Source of the DNA: Candidatus Zhuqueibacterota bacterium
Lineage (GTDB): Bacteria; Zhuqueibacterota; Zhuqueibacteria; Residuimicrobiales; Oceaniaggregativiventaceae
Length of the DNA stretch: 64,000 bases
Direction of reading: 5' to 3'
Assembly (NCBI GenBank): GCA_014728115.1
Contig: WJME01000139.1
Span: 1-64,000, forward strand
Below, one piece after another: positions 53,577 through 61,683 of this stretch (positions are counted from its first letter, which is position 1; each line of letters begins with the position of its first letter). Under the pieces are notes generated by a model. That model worked only from the letters and a program-made list of their open reading frames with translations. It had not been told where the DNA came from and made no database searches. The translations under genes and the position numbers were made by a program.

Positions 53577-54739
53577 AAACGATCGAAGCGAAATATACCA
53601 TTGTCATTTGTGACAGGGGTACTGCACAGTTGGGTCGTGTGGCTTCATTGCTGGAGGGAGATCTGGTTCACATCAAAGTGATCAGCAAAGCTGACGAGGC
53701 TTTTGAACTTTGTACCCGGACCCAGGTCGCGATATTGGTGACTGAGCTTCGACTTGAAGGCGCACACGATGGAGTCTGGCTGATTCAAAAGTTGCGAAAT
53801 CACATTGCTACTCGTCAGATGCCTATACTAGTCACCACTCTTGAAAAAAGTCTTGAAAAAAGACTCGAAATCATGAAACTCGCTATCGATGACTATATCG
53901 CAAAACCCTATTATGCCGAAGAATTGGCCGCCAGAATAGAAAGTGTTTTGGATGAAATCGATCACATTGAGGAGTTTAAAAGATCCACAGCACACGGGTT
54001 TGTCGGTTATTTACAGGAAATGAGTCTGATAGACTTGATTCAGACAATGGAATTGGCAAAGAAATCCGGTATGATCACGATGATCAGACCAGGTGGAGAA
54101 GGCCGTATATATATGCATCATGGCCAAATCATCGATGCATCGTGGAAAAATTTCCCCCCCTTTGCCGCGCTGATGAATATGATTTCATGGACGTGGGGTG
54201 AATTTAGGGTGGTCTTACAACCCATGCAACGAGATGCCACGATTCGCCAATCACTTGCTGAAATTTTGGAAAAGGGTCAATCCCTCTATCATCGCGCCCA
54301 GGAATTATGCCGACAACTTCCTGATCTTGATTCTTTGTGGTTTCTCAAAAGTGAAAACGGTCAACACTCTTTAAAACCATTACAAGTACAATATCTAAAA
54401 ATGTTCGAAACGGTCAGTTCTATCCGACAAATTGTAAATAACAGCGAAAAGGATGATATAACGAGTTTGACGACCATCAAGAATCTCATCGATCTTGGAT
54501 TGTTGACACCTGTCCAAAAACAGGGTGCAGAATCTCAGAAAAAAATAAGAGATGAAAACACCTCCCATAATCCCTATTCTCGAATCGTCTCATTTTTTAA
54601 AAAAAAAGTCCAGTCCTCCAATATTCTGAATCAATCCACAGAGATGGATGACCCTCTTCCCTTTCGTCTTCATTTAAGTAAAAGTGATCTCTTGCTGATA
54701 CGACAAAAAATTGCCAACTTTATGATGTTTTTTCACTAA
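53573..54739 (+). CDS. Second receiver-DUF4388 protein
   Basis: 388 residues with the same order as the upstream protein but no GTPase-like domain: receiver (1-120; YTIVICDRGTAQ, VAILVTELRLEGAHDGVWL, DDYIAKPYY with Lys111), DUF4388 (about 140-215; FVGYLQEMSLIDLIQTMELA, KKSGMITMI, GRIYMHHGQIIDASW) and a winged-helix-like end (FETVSSIRQIVNNSEKDDIT, NLIDLGLLTPV). Again Glu58 stands at the phosphoacceptor position and only Asp14 remains of the acidic pair. It overlaps the upstream gene by ATGA. It probably interacts with the upstream protein. Confidence 0.75.
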   Translation: MKTIEAKYTIVICDRGTAQLGRVASLLEGDLVHIKVISKADEAFELCTRTQVAILVTELRLEGAHDGVWLIQKLRNHIATRQMPILVTTLEKSLEKRLEIMKLAIDDYIAKPYYAEELAARIESVLDEIDHIEEFKRSTAHGFVGYLQEMSLIDLIQTMELAKKSGMITMIRPGGEGRIYMHHGQIIDASWKNFPPFAALMNMISWTWGEFRVVLQPMQRDATIRQSLAEILEKGQSLYHRAQELCRQLPDLDSLWFLKSENGQHSLKPLQVQYLKMFETVSSIRQIVNNSEKDDITSLTTIKNLIDLGLLTPVQKQGAESQKKIRDENTSHNPYSRIVSFFKKKVQSSNILNQSTEMDDPLPFRLHLSKSDLLLIRQKIANFMMFFH

Positions 54740-54744
54740 GGGTT

Positions 54745-55266
54745 ATGTTCGTTATGGTTGAATTCGGTTCTGTTTCTACAAGCCAGCGAGTCGGAGAAGT
54801 CATCGTTCTCAGTGCTTCAGATGCTGATAAACATACCTTTATCCAATCCATTTGTTCCACCTTGTTCTCGAGTGAACAAGACGTCTTGGTTGGTGATTTA
54901 ACCGTTAGCGCAGACTTGTCTGTCTTTTTGTATGGTTTATCGCACAAGGATGACTTGCATTGGTGTCTTTTTGCACGAAAAGTGTTGGGTATGATCATTC
55001 TCTTCAAATGGAATGAGCGCAGTTCTTTTGAGCAAGCAAAATCGTTGGCAAGATTCACCGAAATGCATTTTCGCACACCTGTCATTATCGCTGCAGACAC
55101 GGATACACTCTCACTTTCTGCTCCAGCCGAAATACTTTTCTCCGGGCTGGTATTGCAGAATTTGTCCAGGTTTGTATTTTACAATAGTGACGATCAAAAG
55201 AGCATCCGACAGGTGTTCGCCGTTCTCATCGATATGCTTATACAATACTGTGATGAACGAGGATAA
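54745..55266 (+). CDS. Degenerate Ras-like GTPase (COG2229-like) protein
   Basis: 173 residues. The pattern of a small GTPase is recognisable but its catalytic motifs are lost: EVIVLSASDADKHTFIQSIC stands where GPxGAGKTTFI is expected, LSVFLYGLSHKDDLHWCLFA replaces the LxLFGTPGQERF stretch, KVLGMIILFKWNERSSFEQA keeps the hydrophobic strand after G3, and TPVIIAADTDT replaces the NKxD base-recognition motif. It is therefore unlikely to bind GTP in the usual way. It starts five bases after the receiver-DUF4388 gene; ATG 54754 is an alternative start. Similar companions occur with MglA-type polarity proteins, though no link is shown here. Confidence 0.62.
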   Translation: MFVMVEFGSVSTSQRVGEVIVLSASDADKHTFIQSICSTLFSSEQDVLVGDLTVSADLSVFLYGLSHKDDLHWCLFARKVLGMIILFKWNERSSFEQAKSLARFTEMHFRTPVIIAADTDTLSLSAPAEILFSGLVLQNLSRFVFYNSDDQKSIRQVFAVLIDMLIQYCDERG

Positions 55267-55267
55267 T

Positions 55268-55642
55268 ATGGCGGATTCTCGACAACAAACCCAACCTTCG
55301 AGTCTGGACTGGCGGATGGAGGTGATTTATCGAATATTCCATCGTCAATCTATTCTTGCTGTTTGGGGTGCTTTGCCAGCGAAACAACAGGTCGAGTTGT
55401 ATAACTTTATTTGGGAAAAAACACTGGAACTCGGAATGGTTGTCAAGGGTAAAGAGTTTACCCAAGAAGAATTGCTCAGTCAGTTGAACAAAATCGCCAT
55501 GAAACAGTTTGATAGAAAAGCAGAAGAAAAGTGGACAGATCTTAGAATTTATATTGATGAGAGCACCATCGAAACCGCTCGCACACGAGAACAAATCGAT
55601 TTGCTTTCTAAGGTTTTGGATCAGTACCTGTTTGGAGACTAG
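55268..55642 (+). CDS. Small helical protein of unknown function
   Basis: 124 residues, soluble and helical, acidic, with no motif I recognise. It starts one base after the previous stop with GAGG upstream, so translation is well supported; ATG 55253 would add five residues. Segments such as WRMEVIYRIFHRQSILAVWG and YIDESTIETARTREQIDLLS suggest two to four helices. The gene overlaps the following peptidase gene by 11 bases. Its place between the degenerate GTPase and the peptidase suggests it belongs to the same module. Confidence 0.62.
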   Translation: MADSRQQTQPSSLDWRMEVIYRIFHRQSILAVWGALPAKQQVELYNFIWEKTLELGMVVKGKEFTQEELLSQLNKIAMKQFDRKAEEKWTDLRIYIDESTIETARTREQIDLLSKVLDQYLFGD

Positions 55643-56594
55643 AATTTTTTATAAAATCGTACTTGAAGTTTTGTTGATTATTGGCTTGGGCGTTTTTTAC
55701 GTCCACTCATCACCACCCTTAAGCCAAGTAGACTGGCCTGAAAAACCTGTTTTACTCAAAAAGGGTTCGGTATTTGTTTTTCATGCTCCTGCGGATTCTC
55801 AAATCGCCCACAAAACAGCTGAATTTTTACAAAATACTTATAACGAGTTGGTATTTGATTTCCGTATCAGCAAAAATGATTCGTTTAAGGTGATCATTGC
55901 ACCGACCCGTGATAGCTTTTTTTCTTTTCGGGCTGATTTGCCAGATTGGACCCAGGCACTCGCCATTCCCTCGGCACATACCATGATGGTAAAGTCACCC
56001 CGTTGGGATCCCGGTCGTGCAGACTTTGAATATACTTTAGCGCATGAATTGGTCCATTTGGTGACGCACAAGATTGTCGGAAATCGCGAAATACCGCGTT
56101 GGATGGATGAAGGATTGGCAACCTTTTATTCCAAGGAACAACGATGGCGGACCATGACCGCTCTCTCAAAAGCTGCAACGACTCATTCTCTGATACCATT
56201 GACCGAGATCGACCACGTCCTGAAATTTCAACGTGCGCGGGCCGAACTGGCTTATCAGCAAAGCTATTCTGCCGTAGAATATCTTTTACGAACATATGAT
56301 ACAGAAGCGATTCGAACTATTCTGCAAGGTGTCCGCCAGGGTTGGCCTATGGATCGGTCGTTTCGCAAAGCCACAGGGAGTACTTTTTCCGGGTTTGAGA
56401 ACGAATGGAAACAATGGGTTTATGATAATTACAAGTGGTATTGGTTAAGTGAAATAGACTCTTTTATTTGGGTTTTGATCCTATTGCTGGCTGTTTTGGC
56501 CATCGTTATTATTCGGTGGCGCAACCGCCAAAAAATCGCAAACTGGCAGAACGAGGACGAACAAGACAACATGAGTGTTGATCAATTTGATTGA
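55632..56594 (+). CDS. Membrane-anchored gluzincin metallopeptidase (peptidase MA-like)
   Basis: 320 residues from the chosen TTG. The N-terminus IVLEVLLIIGLGVFYVHSSP is a signal or anchor. The zinc motif is LAHELVHLVT (His138, Glu139, His142) with third ligand Glu160 in WMDEGLATF, the arrangement of gluzincins. A C-terminal span IWVLILLLAVLAIVIIRW follows the catalytic domain, then a charged tail. The peptidase domain therefore probably faces the periplasm. A longer reading from 55509 overlaps the previous gene by 134 bases and is unlikely. Substrate unknown. Confidence 0.78.
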   Translation: METRIFYKIVLEVLLIIGLGVFYVHSSPPLSQVDWPEKPVLLKKGSVFVFHAPADSQIAHKTAEFLQNTYNELVFDFRISKNDSFKVIIAPTRDSFFSFRADLPDWTQALAIPSAHTMMVKSPRWDPGRADFEYTLAHELVHLVTHKIVGNREIPRWMDEGLATFYSKEQRWRTMTALSKAATTHSLIPLTEIDHVLKFQRARAELAYQQSYSAVEYLLRTYDTEAIRTILQGVRQGWPMDRSFRKATGSTFSGFENEWKQWVYDNYKWYWLSEIDSFIWVLILLLAVLAIVIIRWRNRQKIANWQNEDEQDNMSVDQFD

Positions 56595-56644
56595 TTTTTG
56601 TACATTGTTAGATTATTTGTACGAAAATCAAAAGAACGAACTTT

Positions 56645-57544
56645 ATGGCCTTGATCTCGAAACGGTTACAAAGTGAACTAGAGTATATTATTGTACAGAT
56701 TGTGTCCTGTATAGTTCAACGACTACCCTGGAAAACGGTCCAAAATTTGGGTCGGGGAGTTGGTTGTTTTCTATACAGGTTTATCCCGATTCGGAAGAAT
56801 GTGGTCATCGACAACCTATCACAAGCATTCCCCGAAAAGAGCGATGATCAGATCCGTTCTATCGCAAAATCGACATTTGAAAATTTTGGGCAAATTCTGT
56901 TTGAATTTATAAAATTACCTGCCTGTGATCAAAAAGACATTTTAAACGTGTCAAGCTTTGTAAATGAGCCTCTGATGTCAGAGTGCCATAGTCAAGGCAA
57001 GGGCACGGTTTGTATCAGCGGACACTTTGGCAACTGGGAACTCATGGCCGCAGCCATCGCCGCAAAAGGGTTTCCGATGGAAGCCATCGCGCGTGAACAG
57101 CGAAATATCAAGATCGATCGACTGATACAAAAGCACCGGGAGTCAGTTAGGGTAAAGACAATCTTGTTGGGAATGGCCTTGAGAGGAGTGATTCGTGCCC
57201 TGAAAAGGAATCATTTCGTCGCCATGCTGACGGATCAGGATGCTCACGACGAAGGCGTATTTGTAGATTTTCTCGGTCTGCCTTCGTCCACTGCTCCGGG
57301 ACCCGCAAATTTTGCTTTAAAAAGTGGAGCGCCACTTTTGTTTGGTGCTGCCATTCGGGAAAATAATGGTCATCATAAAATTATTTTGGAACTCATACCC
57401 TTTGATGATCTGGATCCCAATGACCCTCTCTCGGTTAAAGTGCTTACACAAAGGCATGCAAAGGTCTTGGAAAAATATGTTCGTCTTTATCCCGATCACT
57501 GGTTTTGGATGCACAAACGATGGAAAACAAAGCCAAAACAATAA
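56645..57544 (+). CDS. LpxL/HtrB-like lipid A acyltransferase
   Basis: 299 residues. It has the Hx4(D/E) catalytic motif in SGHFGNWELMAAAIAAKGF, the NLSQAFPEKSDDQIRSIAKS segment typical of LpxL, an AMLTDQDAHDEGVFVDFLG block and PDHWFWMHKRWKTKP at the C-terminus. These enzymes transfer secondary acyl chains to lipid A at the inner membrane. The start has no strong ribosome binding site. It heads a run of LPS and envelope genes (heptosyltransferases downstream). Whether it uses laurate, myristate or another acyl chain is unknown. Confidence 0.9.
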   Translation: MALISKRLQSELEYIIVQIVSCIVQRLPWKTVQNLGRGVGCFLYRFIPIRKNVVIDNLSQAFPEKSDDQIRSIAKSTFENFGQILFEFIKLPACDQKDILNVSSFVNEPLMSECHSQGKGTVCISGHFGNWELMAAAIAAKGFPMEAIAREQRNIKIDRLIQKHRESVRVKTILLGMALRGVIRALKRNHFVAMLTDQDAHDEGVFVDFLGLPSSTAPGPANFALKSGAPLLFGAAIRENNGHHKIILELIPFDDLDPNDPLSVKVLTQRHAKVLEKYVRLYPDHWFWMHKRWKTKPKQ

Positions 57545-58560
57545 AAGTGAGAGATATTCGTAAAATTGTTATTATTCAAACGGCCTTTATCGGTGATACC
57601 ATATTAACTCTTTCTCTTTTAAGAGAAAGTAAAAAAATATTCTCCGCCAGTGTGGATATTGTTGTGGTTCCTGCAAGTGCAGAGCTTTTGCAATGCAATC
57701 AGGAGGTCGATAAGGTCGTTATCTATGATAAACGAGGCAAAAATGCCGGATGGTGTGGTTTTTGGCGCACGGTCAAAAATCTCCGTTCAGCCTCTTATGA
57801 TCTCGCCCTGGTGCCTCATCGCTCACTGCGCAGTGCTTTATTGGCTGTTTTTTGTGGGGCAAAATACCGTGTGGGATTCGACAAGAGTGCCGGTGCGTGG
57901 CTCTTTCACCGCAGAATAAAATATCGACCAGAGCAGCACGAGGTTGAACGCAATCTGTCCTTGCTGATGCCATGGGCCGACGAGATCGATGACTCTTTAC
58001 ATTTTATGATCGATACAAAATATGAAGCCGAAACCCTTGTATCATTTTCAGATGTGCTGAACTTAAAACCTGTGGTCGGATTTGCTCCTGGCTCTGTCTG
58101 GCCCACGAAACGCTGGCCCGTGGAACATTTTCGTGATTTGGCCAAACAACTGGTGAATGAAGACACGCGCGTTATCCTGATTGGTGGAAAAGATGACAGA
58201 ACTCTTGGACAGGTCATAAAACTGGCCGTGCCTAAAGTCATTAATCTAATTGGAATAACAGATTTATGCCAAGCCGCTGTATTGATAAAACATATGGACC
58301 TTTTGGTGACGAACGACAGTGCACCCTTGCATTTAGCATCTGCTTTGCATACCCCTGTGGTAGCCTTGTTTGGTCCGACAGTGAAGGAATTTGGATTTAC
58401 ACCCTATCAAATTCCCCATAAAGTGGTGGAAAGATCATTATCCTGTCGACCATGCAGTCGGCATGGTAGTTATAAATGTCCTATTGGTACTCATGAATGC
58501 CTAAAGGAAATTTTGCCTCAACAGGTACATAAAATCCTTAAGGAATTACAAAGAGATTGA
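57520..58560 (+). CDS. waaF: LPS heptosyltransferase (WaaF-like, GT9)
   Basis: 346 residues from the ATG used here. GT9 transferases add heptose from an ADP-sugar to the LPS inner core. Visible: KIVIIQTAFIGDTILTLSLL, DLALVPHRSLRSALLA, GFDKSAGAWLF, PGSVWPTKRWPVEHFRDLAK, ILIGGKDDRT, and VTNDSAPLHLASALHTPVVA, ending LFGPTVKEFGFTP. The N-terminus is uncertain: ATG 57505 and GTG 57547 are in frame and none has a clear ribosome binding site; GTG 57547 would give the shortest, family-like MRDIRKIV start. The gene overlaps or closely follows the LpxL-like gene. Confidence 0.88.
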   Translation: MENKAKTIKVRDIRKIVIIQTAFIGDTILTLSLLRESKKIFSASVDIVVVPASAELLQCNQEVDKVVIYDKRGKNAGWCGFWRTVKNLRSASYDLALVPHRSLRSALLAVFCGAKYRVGFDKSAGAWLFHRRIKYRPEQHEVERNLSLLMPWADEIDDSLHFMIDTKYEAETLVSFSDVLNLKPVVGFAPGSVWPTKRWPVEHFRDLAKQLVNEDTRVILIGGKDDRTLGQVIKLAVPKVINLIGITDLCQAAVLIKHMDLLVTNDSAPLHLASALHTPVVALFGPTVKEFGFTPYQIPHKVVERSLSCRPCSRHGSYKCPIGTHECLKEILPQQVHKILKELQRD

Positions 58561-58566
58561 AAATTT

Positions 58567-59208
58567 ATGAAAGTAATAAAAATCGATCCCAATAATCCGG
58601 CAGAAGATTTGATCGGTCAGGCCGCTCGAGTATTGCAAAAAGGCGGTGTGATTGGTTATCCTACGGAAACGGTTTACGGCATCGGATGTGATATCCATAA
58701 CGCTAAAGCCGTCAATCGAATTTATGATCTCAAACAACGAGATCATAGCAAAGCGATGATAATCATTGCAGCGGATATTCTGCAAATCAGAGAGCTGGTT
58801 GAATATATTCCAGAGGCAGCCGAAATATTGGCTGAAAATTTTTGGCCGGGTCCCCTCACCATGGTATTCGAAGCTGCTACGCATATTCAAGAACTCCCTA
58901 TTCGTAAAACCAATACTATCGCGATCAGAATCCCGGATTGCAAAATATGCCTGTCTCTACTCAAAACCTGTGGCTTTCCGATTGTCTCGACAAGCGCCAA
59001 TAAAAGCGGACAACCCGATTCAACAGATGCTGATAAAGTCATCGACTCCTTTGGCTCACACCTGGACCTCATTATCGATGGGGGGCCAACACCTTCAAGC
59101 GCTCCATCAACGATTGTGGACGTTACCCAGGAACCGGTGCGCATCCTAAGACAAGGCGCCATATCCGCATTGGAAATTAACACTGTATTGGATCTGGAAT
59201 CGATGTAA
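58567..59208 (+). CDS. Threonylcarbamoyl-AMP synthase (Sua5/YrdC/YciO family)
   Basis: 213 residues, a YrdC domain alone. It makes threonylcarbamoyl-AMP for t6A37 in tRNA. Motifs: GGVIGYPTETVYGIGCDIHN, LKQRDHSKAMIIIAAD, FWPGPLTMVFEAAT, VSTSANKSGQPDSTDADKVI, and IIDGGPTPSSAPSTIVDVTQ. The start lies six bases after the heptosyltransferase gene. The lone YrdC form cannot be separated from YciO-like paralogues by sequence alone. Its position in an LPS gene run is not functionally explained. Confidence 0.88.
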   Translation: MKVIKIDPNNPAEDLIGQAARVLQKGGVIGYPTETVYGIGCDIHNAKAVNRIYDLKQRDHSKAMIIIAADILQIRELVEYIPEAAEILAENFWPGPLTMVFEAATHIQELPIRKTNTIAIRIPDCKICLSLLKTCGFPIVSTSANKSGQPDSTDADKVIDSFGSHLDLIIDGGPTPSSAPSTIVDVTQEPVRILRQGAISALEINTVLDLESM

Positions 59209-59219
59209 CAGGTCTTTAC

Positions 59220-60266
59220 ATGTCCCAACCCAATATAAAGAAAAAAAATCGAATTCTCGTTGTCCGTCCTGATCGAATGGGAGATGTCATTCTTTCCACG
59301 CCCACCTTGACCGCTTTGCAGCAAAAATTCCCAGATGCTGAAATCGGTATGATGGTCGCTCCCTATACCAGGGATGTCATTGACGGACATCCTGATCTCG
59401 ACTTTATCATGATTTATGATGATAACGGGAAACATCAGGGATTTTCCGGCTTTTTCACCCTGGTCAAAAATCTCAGAGATCAGACGCTTGCAAGATTTTA
59501 TTTACTCCATCCGAGATTTCGTCTGGCTTTGGCTGCATTTCTGGCTGGTATTCCTGTTCGGGTGGGCACCTCCTATCGTGCATATTCTTTTTTATTTAAT
59601 CAGCCAGTCAAGTTGCATCGCAGAAACTCTGGCAAGCATGAAGCTGAGCTTAATTTACAAATGATTTCATCCGATTATCATATGCAGAATTTTGATTTAA
59701 AATTTCATATCCCACCATGGGCTGAAAAACGAATACACTCTTTATTGGCCGAACACCAAATAAAATCCCCCTTTGTCGTACTGCATCCTGGGAGCGGTGG
59801 GTCTGCACGGGATTGGCCCTGGCAGCGATTCGCTCAATTAGCCCATCACATTGGAAAATTGCAAACCGTCAGCGTTATACTCACGGGAAGTAAAAACGAA
59901 AAGGAACTCATCGACAAGATACAGAATTATTGCGATTACTGTCTTTATCGGCTCGATGGCCAATTGAGCATCAAGGAGCTCGCCGCGCTTTACAATCGGG
60001 CTGCCGGTGTCGTTGCAAATAGCACCGGACCTCTTCATTTGGCAGTAGCTGTCGGCACATATGTGGTTGGGCTCTATTGCTCGCTGCCGGCTTGTCATCC
60101 GAACCGATGGGGACCTTATCGCAGGCCATATTCTGTTATTATGCCAGAATCCTGTGAAAATTATCCTGTCCATGAATCGAATTGTACAGAAAAAAATTGT
60201 ATGGATAGTATTTCTGTTGAAACAGTATTGTCTAAATTGATGGAAAAGATCGAGGATAAGATATGA
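59220..60266 (+). CDS. Glycosyltransferase family 9 (heptosyltransferase-like)
   Basis: 348 residues, a second GT9 enzyme, similar in plan to the upstream heptosyltransferase: RILVVRPDRMGDVILSTPTL, TALQQKFPDAEIGMMVAPYT, PRFRLALAAFLAGIPVRVGT, VVLHPGSGGSARDWPWQRFA, ILTGSKNEKELIDKIQNY and VVANSTGPLHLAVAVGTYVV. It probably adds the next sugar to the LPS core. It starts 11 bases after the Sua5 gene and overlaps the downstream membrane protein by four bases (ATGA). Confidence 0.88.
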   Translation: MSQPNIKKKNRILVVRPDRMGDVILSTPTLTALQQKFPDAEIGMMVAPYTRDVIDGHPDLDFIMIYDDNGKHQGFSGFFTLVKNLRDQTLARFYLLHPRFRLALAAFLAGIPVRVGTSYRAYSFLFNQPVKLHRRNSGKHEAELNLQMISSDYHMQNFDLKFHIPPWAEKRIHSLLAEHQIKSPFVVLHPGSGGSARDWPWQRFAQLAHHIGKLQTVSVILTGSKNEKELIDKIQNYCDYCLYRLDGQLSIKELAALYNRAAGVVANSTGPLHLAVAVGTYVVGLYCSLPACHPNRWGPYRRPYSVIMPESCENYPVHESNCTEKNCMDSISVETVLSKLMEKIEDKI

Positions 60267-60952
60267 GAGAGATCATAGAGTCTCTGAATACATGGATGGT
60301 TTATCTGCTTTTATTTGTGCTCGCCCTGATCGCTTCTTACCTCATTATGTCCATTGCATCGGGGATACGCTCCGTGTCTGAACGCAAGAATAAATCCAGA
60401 GCCCCTTCGCGTTTGGGCTGCTTTGTGATTTTGATCTTGACGTTAACTGCAATGGTTCTTTTGACAACATTGCTCTTTTTACGTTCTTTTCATGTTTTTA
60501 CACAAAAACAACTTGTTGCTATGATACAATGTTATCCTGCTCGCGACAGCGATGCCAACTTTGAAATACAACTCGACAGGATTATTAAAGGGCAGCCTCA
60601 ACCTGCCGGAAGATATGAAATCAAGGGTCAACAATGGGCGATCGGCGGAAATATCATAAAATGGGAACCCTGGGTCAGCTTTTTGGGCATGGAAACGATG
60701 TATCGTCTGAGTCGACTGGAAGGCAGATATATTAAAGCCAGTGATCAACAAACGAGTCCACAAACCGTTTATTCTCTTACAAAGGCCGAACAAAGTCCGT
60801 TTTGGAACTTTGTCGATCGATTTGGAGAAGAGCTTCCTTTCATTGATGCCGGATATGGAAACACAACATTCAACAGACCTGATTATAATGAAACATTTTA
60901 TATTTATGTGACTGAATCAGGTTTTATGGCCCAAAGAAATAGAGAACCCTAG
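60263..60952 (+). CDS. Hypothetical membrane protein
   Basis: 229 residues with two N-terminal spans (MVYLLLFVLALIASYLIMSI and LGCFVILILTLTAMVLLTTL) and a soluble C-terminal domain rich in beta strands (RYEIKGQQWAIGGNIIKWEP, FVDRFGEELPFIDAGYGNTT, FNRPDYNETFYIYVTESGFM). I do not recognise a characterised family. It overlaps the GT9 gene by four bases and shares a CTAG stop region with the convergent SDR gene. An envelope role is likely from topology and context only. Confidence 0.6.
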   Translation: MREIIESLNTWMVYLLLFVLALIASYLIMSIASGIRSVSERKNKSRAPSRLGCFVILILTLTAMVLLTTLLFLRSFHVFTQKQLVAMIQCYPARDSDANFEIQLDRIIKGQPQPAGRYEIKGQQWAIGGNIIKWEPWVSFLGMETMYRLSRLEGRYIKASDQQTSPQTVYSLTKAEQSPFWNFVDRFGEELPFIDAGYGNTTFNRPDYNETFYIYVTESGFMAQRNREP

Positions 60953-61683
60953 AGACCCCAGCCCCCGCTCACAACGAGATTGCAGCCTGTGACATATTCG
61001 GCCTGATCGGACAAAAGAAAATTCAACGCCCCCAGCAGATCTTTACCTGTTCCGACCTTTCCCAAGGGAATCTTTTTACTTTGCTCGATAATTTCATTGT
61101 CCGTTATTTTTTCATTATCAAACAAACCGGGGGATATGGCATTCACTGTGATACCGTGACGGGCTTCCTGCCGGGCCAGGGATTTGGTGAAAATCAGCAC
61201 CCCTGTTTTGGCAATAGCATAAGGAACCACATTGGAATAGGCTTGAATACGATCTGCATTTGCCACGCCCATTGTGATAATGCGTCCATATTTTTGTTTT
61301 CTCATAGTGGGCAATATTGCTTTGCAACAATAAAAAACACTATTCAAATTGCTATCCAGCATTCGATGCCAATCATCGATGCCGGTCAGGTCAAGAGGCC
61401 GGTTCATAAAATCTCCAACACAATTGATCAGCGCATCGATGCGAGGGTGTGTTTTGATAATGTCATCGAAACCGGCAAGAACTTGTTTATAGTCTGTTAC
61501 ATCTATTTGCAGCGTTTGTATTGATCTGTTGTGCTGTTTTCCGATTTTTATTATTTCTTGTGCTGCGGTGTGATTATTTCGATAGAGTATAATCAGGTCA
61601 GCGCCCTGAGCCGCGAGATGGGTGGTCAGGGCTTTGCCCAATCCCGAATGTCCACCCGTGATGATGATCACTCTGGATTTCAT
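60949..61683 (-). CDS. SDR family oxidoreductase
   Basis: 244 residues, classical short-chain dehydrogenase. The nucleotide-binding motif is IIITGGHSGLGKALTTHLAA; the INCVGDF segment replaces NNAG; the active-site YxxxK is PYAIAKTG; NAISPGLFDNEKI and YVTGCNLVVSGGWGL complete the fold. The catalytic Ser expected after RIITMG is not present; Val-Ala-Asn stands there (VANAD), so the enzyme may be atypical or the alignment is shifted by an insertion. The ATG overlaps the histidine kinase stop (ATGA), so the two genes are co-translated. Confidence 0.85.
   Translation of the reverse strand: MKSRVIIITGGHSGLGKALTTHLAAQGADLIILYRNNHTAAQEIIKIGKQHNRSIQTLQIDVTDYKQVLAGFDDIIKTHPRIDALINCVGDFMNRPLDLTGIDDWHRMLDSNLNSVFYCCKAILPTMRKQKYGRIITMGVANADRIQAYSNVVPYAIAKTGVLIFTKSLARQEARHGITVNAISPGLFDNEKITDNEIIEQSKKIPLGKVGTGKDLLGALNFLLSDQAEYVTGCNLVVSGGWGL

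Noticed and set aside
54745-55642. Toxin-antitoxin pair
   Set aside because: Two small overlapping genes suggested it, but the first has a GTPase-like layout and neither has toxin or DNA-binding motifs.
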